Assembly (NCBI RefSeq): GCF_010501075.1
Contig: NZ_QVMN01000002.1
Span: 496,001 to 560,000, forward strand
DNA: 64,000 nucleotides
Direction of reading: 5' to 3'
DNA from: Dysgonomonas sp. 25
GTDB taxonomy: Bacteria; Bacteroidota; Bacteroidia; Bacteroidales; Dysgonomonadaceae
Made by a program: the position numbers and the translations under genes
The notes under the pieces: model-generated
What the model saw: the letters and a program-made list of their open reading frames with translations, nothing else
What the model was told of the DNA's origin: nothing
The model's database searches: none
Shown here: piece after piece, positions 59,775 to 64,000 of the stretch
Layout of the letters: each line of letters opens with the position of its first letter
Position numbering within the stretch: the stretch's first letter is position 1

Positions 59775-61115
59775 ATGATACTGATTCACAAAGCGACGAT
59801 TATCAACGAAGGGCGTTCTTTTACAGGCTCGGTGTTGGTCGAAAATGATAAAATAAAAGCTGTCTATGAAGGGCAGGTTCCCGAAGAGATTATCAATAGG
59901 GCAGAAGTTGTAGACGCTACGGGTTTGTGGCTGTTGCCGGGAGTGATAGACGATCAGGTTCACTTCCGTGATCCGGGACTGACCTACAAAGGCGATATTG
60001 CCACGGAGAGCCGCGCCGCTATTGCCGGAGGGGTGACCTCGTTTATGGATATGCCCAATACGAAGCCGCAGACAACGACAATTGACGAACTGAACAGAAA
60101 ATTTGAGCTGGGCGCGGAGAAATCCTATGCGAATTACTCTTTCTATCTGGGAGCGACGAATGACAATATAGCCGAATTGCGCAAGGTAGATCGCAAAACC
60201 GTTTGCGGTGTTAAGGTATTTATGGGTTCGTCTACGGGTAATATGCTGGTAGATAAGAAACAAACCCTGCAGGCTATTTTTGCCGAGGTGGATATGTTGA
60301 TTGCCTGCCATTGCGAGAAGGAAGAGATTATCCGTCGCAATCTGGAATATTACCAATCGGAATATAAAGGCGAAAGCGATATTCCTATCCAATATCATCC
60401 GTTGATTCGCAGTGCCGAGGCTTGTTACGAGTCCTCGTCCGAAGCTGCCGAACTGGCAAGCCGTTACGATTCGCGCCTGCATATCCTGCACCTTTCCACT
60501 GCGCGTGAGGTGAGCATTTTCGATGCGAAGCCTTTGGCCGAAAAGAAGATCACAGGCGAGGTTTGTGTGCATCATCTCTGGTTTTCGGATGAGGATTATG
60601 CGACATACGGTGCACGCATCAAATGGAATCCGGCTATCAAGACCAAAGCTGATAGAGAGGGATTGATGCAGGGACTGCTGAATGGACGCTTGGATGTGAT
60701 TGCTACCGACCATGCTCCGCATCTGTGGGAAGAAAAGCAGGGTGGGGCGCTCAAGGCTTCGTCGGGAGGGCCATTGGTGCAACATTCCTTGCAGGTCATG
60801 CTCGAGTTAGCCAAGGATGGCAGAATAACAAAGGAACAAGTGGTGGAAAAGATGTGCCATGCTCCGGCAACGCTTTTCCATGTGCATAAACGGGGTTATA
60901 TACGCGAAGGCTATTTTGCCGATTTGGTATTGGTAGACCCGAATAACTCTTATACTGTGAGCAAAGAAAATATCCTCTACAAGTGCCATTGGTCACCGTT
61001 CGAGGGGCAGACGTTCGCTCATTCTATCGTTCAAACTTATCTGAATGGAAAACTTGCTTTCGACAAAGGTGAAGTAAAAGAGGTCAGAGGAGAAGCACTG
61101 ATGTTTGACTATTAA
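59775..61115 (+). CDS. pyrC: dihydroorotase
   Basis: The 446-residue amidohydrolase closes carbamoyl aspartate to dihydroorotate in pyrimidine synthesis. The metal-site segment reads DDQVHFRDPGLTYKGD; the usual first His of HxH is Gln here. Other ligands look intact: the carboxylated Lys region CGVKVFMGSSTGN, HCEKEEIIRR, ILHLSTAREVS and DVIATDHAPHLWEEK. The same Gln occurs in related Bacteroidota proteins as I recall. carB (pyrimidine/arginine) lies 0.9 kb on in the opposite direction. Confidence 0.9.
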   Translation: MILIHKATIINEGRSFTGSVLVENDKIKAVYEGQVPEEIINRAEVVDATGLWLLPGVIDDQVHFRDPGLTYKGDIATESRAAIAGGVTSFMDMPNTKPQTTTIDELNRKFELGAEKSYANYSFYLGATNDNIAELRKVDRKTVCGVKVFMGSSTGNMLVDKKQTLQAIFAEVDMLIACHCEKEEIIRRNLEYYQSEYKGESDIPIQYHPLIRSAEACYESSSEAAELASRYDSRLHILHLSTAREVSIFDAKPLAEKKITGEVCVHHLWFSDEDYATYGARIKWNPAIKTKADREGLMQGLLNGRLDVIATDHAPHLWEEKQGGALKASSGGPLVQHSLQVMLELAKDGRITKEQVVEKMCHAPATLFHVHKRGYIREGYFADLVLVDPNNSYTVSKENILYKCHWSPFEGQTFAHSIVQTYLNGKLAFDKGEVKEVRGEALMFDY

Positions 61116-61127
61116 TTAGCTGGACTT

Positions 61128-61844
61128 ATGAAAAGATTGATACTGTTATTCTTGTTGTCTATATTCTTTTTCGATGCTGCATGGTCAACAGGCCCGTCTT
61201 ATATTCATGCCGAAATGCGTCCGATTTCTGTCAATGATAAAGGCGAAATCCTTTGTCGTACCCGTTTCGAGAAGAATCCGATGGGAGGGCATTATCCGAT
61301 GGATATCGAATATGGTGTTTGTGTAATTACATCCGATACAATCGTTATGTATGGAACGCACCTATTGCAATATCAAGGTTATCCCACGTATGAATCATAC
61401 GAACAGCATCAGAACTTTTGGGACAGTATTTTTTACAGTCCGTTCGATAAAAGTAAGTTAAGTGATATAGAATATATGGTGGCGAATCATTATTATAAGT
61501 TTTCCGAATCGAACGTTGAACCTTATCTGGTGAATGATACATTATCCGTTGAGGATATGAAACGAAAGAGAAAGATAGATTTGACTAAAATATCACAAAA
61601 GTCTTTATATGGTGGGACAGGCATCTATCCGAAAGATTATTTATCCAGAAAAGTTATACTATTATATGATTTCGGTCATCTGTTGATAATCCAGAATAAT
61701 AACGGTATATCGGATGAAGGTGATGAAGAATGGACTATTGCTTTCAACTATCCTTCAGGCTTTTTATTCCGGAATGAAAACGGGGAGGATGTGGATGTCG
61801 GATATGACTACGGGCGTATAACAGGAATATTGTATAAGGAATAA
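61128..61844 (+). CDS. secreted protein of unknown function
   Basis: The 238-residue protein has a signal peptide (about 1-22, FFDAAWS) and no recognised domain. The mature region has many aromatic residues (YIHAEMRPISVND, HYPMDIEYGVCVITSD) and a single cysteine pair at most. It follows pyrC by 12 bases, so it is probably cotranscribed with it. Confidence 0.72.
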   Translation: MKRLILLFLLSIFFFDAAWSTGPSYIHAEMRPISVNDKGEILCRTRFEKNPMGGHYPMDIEYGVCVITSDTIVMYGTHLLQYQGYPTYESYEQHQNFWDSIFYSPFDKSKLSDIEYMVANHYYKFSESNVEPYLVNDTLSVEDMKRKRKIDLTKISQKSLYGGTGIYPKDYLSRKVILLYDFGHLLIIQNNNGISDEGDEEWTIAFNYPSGFLFRNENGEDVDVGYDYGRITGILYKE

Positions 61845-61846
61845 CA

Positions 61847-61878
61847 AAAGGATACCATCACGGTATCCTTTCGTTTTT
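61847..61878. terminator. terminator between convergent genes
   Basis: AAAGGATACC and GGTATCCTTT form a perfect 10-pair stem with a five-base loop, followed by CGTTTTTAT. It lies right after the stop at 61844 and serves at least the plus strand. Confidence 0.85.
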
Positions 61879-61879
61879 A

Positions 61880-61987
61880 TCAGTAGTAGGTATATTTCTT
61901 TTTCCTATGAAAAGGCTTGTTCCGGATGAACCATCGGACTTGAATGATAATCCATATAGCCCAGATAACGCCTATTATCGGAAACAT
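61880..61987 (-). CDS. 35-residue membrane microprotein after carB
   Basis: An ATG-started frame begins four bases after the carB stop and encodes MFPIIGVIWAIWIIIQVRWF followed by a basic tail with KPFHRKKK and YTYY, ending in TGA. It has one membrane helix and a positive-inside tail, a typical small-membrane-protein pattern. It is too short for ordinary gene calling. No database family is known to me, and no strong ribosome site is visible; coupling to carB translation is possible. Confidence 0.5.
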   Translation of the reverse strand: MFPIIGVIWAIWIIIQVRWFIRNKPFHRKKKYTYY

Positions 61988-61990
61988 ACA

Positions 61991-64000
61991 CTATTCGTAC
62001 TCATTCCATGCCTTGATTTCGATTTCTTCCACATCCATTTTGCAGAATGCCTGAATGAATGCCGATGCAAGGCGCGAATTGGTTAATAATGGCACATTAT
62101 AGTCGATAGAAGCCCTACGGATTTTGTAACCGTTGTTCAACTCGCTCGAAGAGAAGTTTTTCGGGATATTGACTACCAATTCTATTTCGTGGTTCTGTAT
62201 CATTTCCAAAGCGCTTGGCTTCTGTTCCTCCGATGGCCAGTAAACTTGTGTAGCCGGAACGCCATTTTCGACAAGGAATTTCTGCGAACCACCCGTTGCG
62301 TAGATGTCGTATCCTTTCTGATGGAGCAGGCGGGCAGCCTCTAACAATTCAACCTTCGATTTGGCAGGACCTGTCGAGAAGAGTACGGTTTTCTTCGGAA
62401 TCTTGTGCCCTACCGAAAGCATCGCTTTCAGCATAGCGTCGTAGAAGTTATCGCCGATACATCCAACCTCTCCTGTCGAAGCCATCTCTACACCCAACAC
62501 AGGGTCGGCTTTTTGCAGGCGTGAGAAAGAGAATTGCGAAGCCTTGATACCTACATAGTCGAGGTCGAAGTCGTTCTTGTTCGGTTTCTCTACATCCATG
62601 CCGAGCATTACTTGTGTTGCCAGTTCGATGAAGTTGATTTTCAACACCTTCGATACGAATGGGAAGGAACGCGATGCACGCAGGTTACACTCGATTACGC
62701 GGATGCTATTGTCTTTCGCAAGGAATTGTATATTGAATGGCCCGGAGATTTGCAGTTCTTTCGCAATCTTGCGGGCAACTTTCTTGATACGGCGAACAGT
62801 CTCGATATACAAGCGTTGCGCCGGGAATTGTATGGTTGCGTCTCCCGAGTGAACTCCGGCAAACTCGACGTGTTCGGAGATGGCATACATCACGATTTCG
62901 CCTTTGTTGGCTACGGCGTCTATCTCGATTTCCTTGGCATTTTCGACGAACTCGCTCACTACTACCGGATGTTTCTTCGACACTTCGGCAGCAAGGCTCA
63001 GGAAGTTTTCCAATTCCTGGTCGTTGGAACAAACATTCATCGCAGCACCCGAAAGAACGTAAGATGGACGAATCAATACCGGATAACCCACTTCGTTCAC
63101 GAATCCTTTGATGTCGTCGAGCGAGGTAAGTTCTTTCCAGCGTGGTTGGTCTACCCCGATGCGGTCGAGCATGCTCGAGAACTTGTGACGGTCTTCGGCA
63201 TTGTCGATGCTCTGTGCTGTTGTCCCAAGAATATTTACACCTGCGTCATCCAAGCGGAGAGCAAGGTTATTAGGTATCTGTCCACCCACCGAAAGAATCA
63301 CTCCGTGTGGATTTTCCAGTTCGATGATGTCCATTACACGCTCGTAAGTCAACTCGTCGAAGTAGAGACGATCGCACATATCGTAGTCGGTCGAAACTGT
63401 TTCGGGGTTGTAGTTTATCATTACTGAACGGTAACCTTCCTTGCGGATGGTTTGCAGGGCATTCACCGAACACCAGTCGAACTCAACGGAAGAGCCGATG
63501 CGGTATGCTCCCGATCCGAGAACGATAACCGATTTCTTGTCTCCCAAGTAGTTGACATCGTTTTCTGTTCCGTTATAAGTGATATACAGGTAGTTGGTTT
63601 GTGCCGGATATTCAGCAGCCAGTGTATCTATCTGTTTCACACAAGGAACGATTCCGTTTGCTTTACGTATGCGGCGAACTTCAAATGCACTACGTTCTGC
63701 GAGGTCTGAGTCCTTGCTTACGATTTTGGCAATCTGGAAGTCCGAGAATCCCATTTGCTTCGCCGAACGGAGCAAATCGAGCGGCAATGATTGCACGTCG
63801 TCGAATTTGCCGAGCTCTTTCGAGCATTTGAATATGTAATTCAGTTTTTGCAGGAACCAACGGTCTATTTTTGTCAAATCATGTATCTGGTCTACGGTAT
63901 ATCCTCTCTTGAAGGCTTCTTCGATACAGAACACGCGTTTGTCGGTCGGGTTTTTCAACGCATCGTCGAGGTTGGCAACATCCAGCGATTTATTGCCTAC
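61991..64000 (-). CDS. carB: carbamoyl-phosphate synthase large subunit, C-terminal two thirds
   Basis: The frame is open to the window edge, and its first codons (VGNKSLDVANLDDALKNPTDKRVF) show that the N-terminus lies outside. It covers the oligomerisation region, the second ATP-grasp domain (VIVLGSGAYRIGSSVEFDWCSVNAL, SYVLSGAAMNVC, VIECNLRASRSFPFVSK) and the C-terminal MGS-like allosteric domain (TVLFSTGPAKSKVELLEAARLLHQKGYDIYATGG). It makes carbamoyl phosphate for pyrimidine and arginine synthesis. The pairing with pyrC across 0.9 kb fits. Confidence 0.97.
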   Translation of the reverse strand, partial: VGNKSLDVANLDDALKNPTDKRVFCIEEAFKRGYTVDQIHDLTKIDRWFLQKLNYIFKCSKELGKFDDVQSLPLDLLRSAKQMGFSDFQIAKIVSKDSDLAERSAFEVRRIRKANGIVPCVKQIDTLAAEYPAQTNYLYITYNGTENDVNYLGDKKSVIVLGSGAYRIGSSVEFDWCSVNALQTIRKEGYRSVMINYNPETVSTDYDMCDRLYFDELTYERVMDIIELENPHGVILSVGGQIPNNLALRLDDAGVNILGTTAQSIDNAEDRHKFSSMLDRIGVDQPRWKELTSLDDIKGFVNEVGYPVLIRPSYVLSGAAMNVCSNDQELENFLSLAAEVSKKHPVVVSEFVENAKEIEIDAVANKGEIVMYAISEHVEFAGVHSGDATIQFPAQRLYIETVRRIKKVARKIAKELQISGPFNIQFLAKDNSIRVIECNLRASRSFPFVSKVLKINFIELATQVMLGMDVEKPNKNDFDLDYVGIKASQFSFSRLQKADPVLGVEMASTGEVGCIGDNFYDAMLKAMLSVGHKIPKKTVLFSTGPAKSKVELLEAARLLHQKGYDIYATGGSQKFLVENGVPATQVYWPSEEQKPSALEMIQNHEIELVVNIPKNFSSSELNNGYKIRRASIDYNVPLLTNSRLASAFIQAFCKMDVEEIEIKAWNEYE

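Overview
The window is a chromosomal stretch from a bacterium of the phylum Bacteroidota, most likely order Bacteroidales and perhaps near Dysgonomonas (genus is inference). Support comes from -33/-7 promoters of the TTTG / TAnnTTTG type, weak Shine-Dalgarno signals, a DAHP synthase fused to chorismate mutase, Fibrobacter-succinogenes-major-domain surface proteins, a KorAB 2-oxoglutarate:ferredoxin oxidoreductase, a succinate-type CoA transferase and a class II (B12) ribonucleotide reductase. No phage, insertion sequence or CRISPR array was recognised. The DNA is a mix of housekeeping operons and repeat-rich spacers.

Layout. 1-816: start of comEC and rpe. 817-3711: repeat-rich DNA around a leucine-rich-repeat surface protein. 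3652-9616: aromatic amino acid cluster (pheA, aminotransferase, GNAT, DAHP synthase-chorismate mutase, two small membrane proteins, tyrA). It is preceded by an 18-codon leader peptide with nine Phe/Tyr codons and a terminator/antiterminator pair, which fits ribosome-mediated attenuation. 9690-11702: FMN-binding protein and an ECF sigma factor with a membrane partner, divergent from a small membrane protein across two mirror-image ECF-type promoters. 11782-26125: a second surface protein, nrdJ, zinc-ribbon/Nif3 pair, SDR/Crp pair, dnaJ-grpE, recA-bcp-LOG, and a third surface protein whose upstream region carries a (GT)14 tract. 26126-37205: OmpA lipoprotein, rhomboid, SDR, an XRE repressor divergent from a small HTH protein, phoH, marR, a nuclease/phosphatase-like and beta-helix pair, DsbA-like protein, pepD, rhodanese. 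37325-41144: korAB and tRNA-Gly/tRNA-Leu. 41966-49819: DoxX, two Tat-signal Gfo/Idh/MocA oxidoreductases, a DUF1080 lipoprotein, a TIM-barrel lipoprotein, ApbE, TatA and TatC. This looks like a periplasmic 3-keto-sugar pathway travelling with its own exporter. 49827-64000: A2M-like protein, CoA transferase, pseudouridine synthase, TPR protein, CorA, phosphoethanolamine-transferase-like sulfatase, MiaA, dihydroorotase, and the 3' two thirds of carB, followed by a 35-residue membrane microprotein.

Most notable are (1) the Phe/Tyr leader-peptide attenuator at 3712-3852, (2) the mirrored ECF promoters at 11141-11238, (3) a conserved 37-bp box next to a (GT)n tract, downstream of a promoter, ahead of two related surface-protein genes, together with a family of hairpin repeats, and (4) the Tat translocase placed with its likely substrates.
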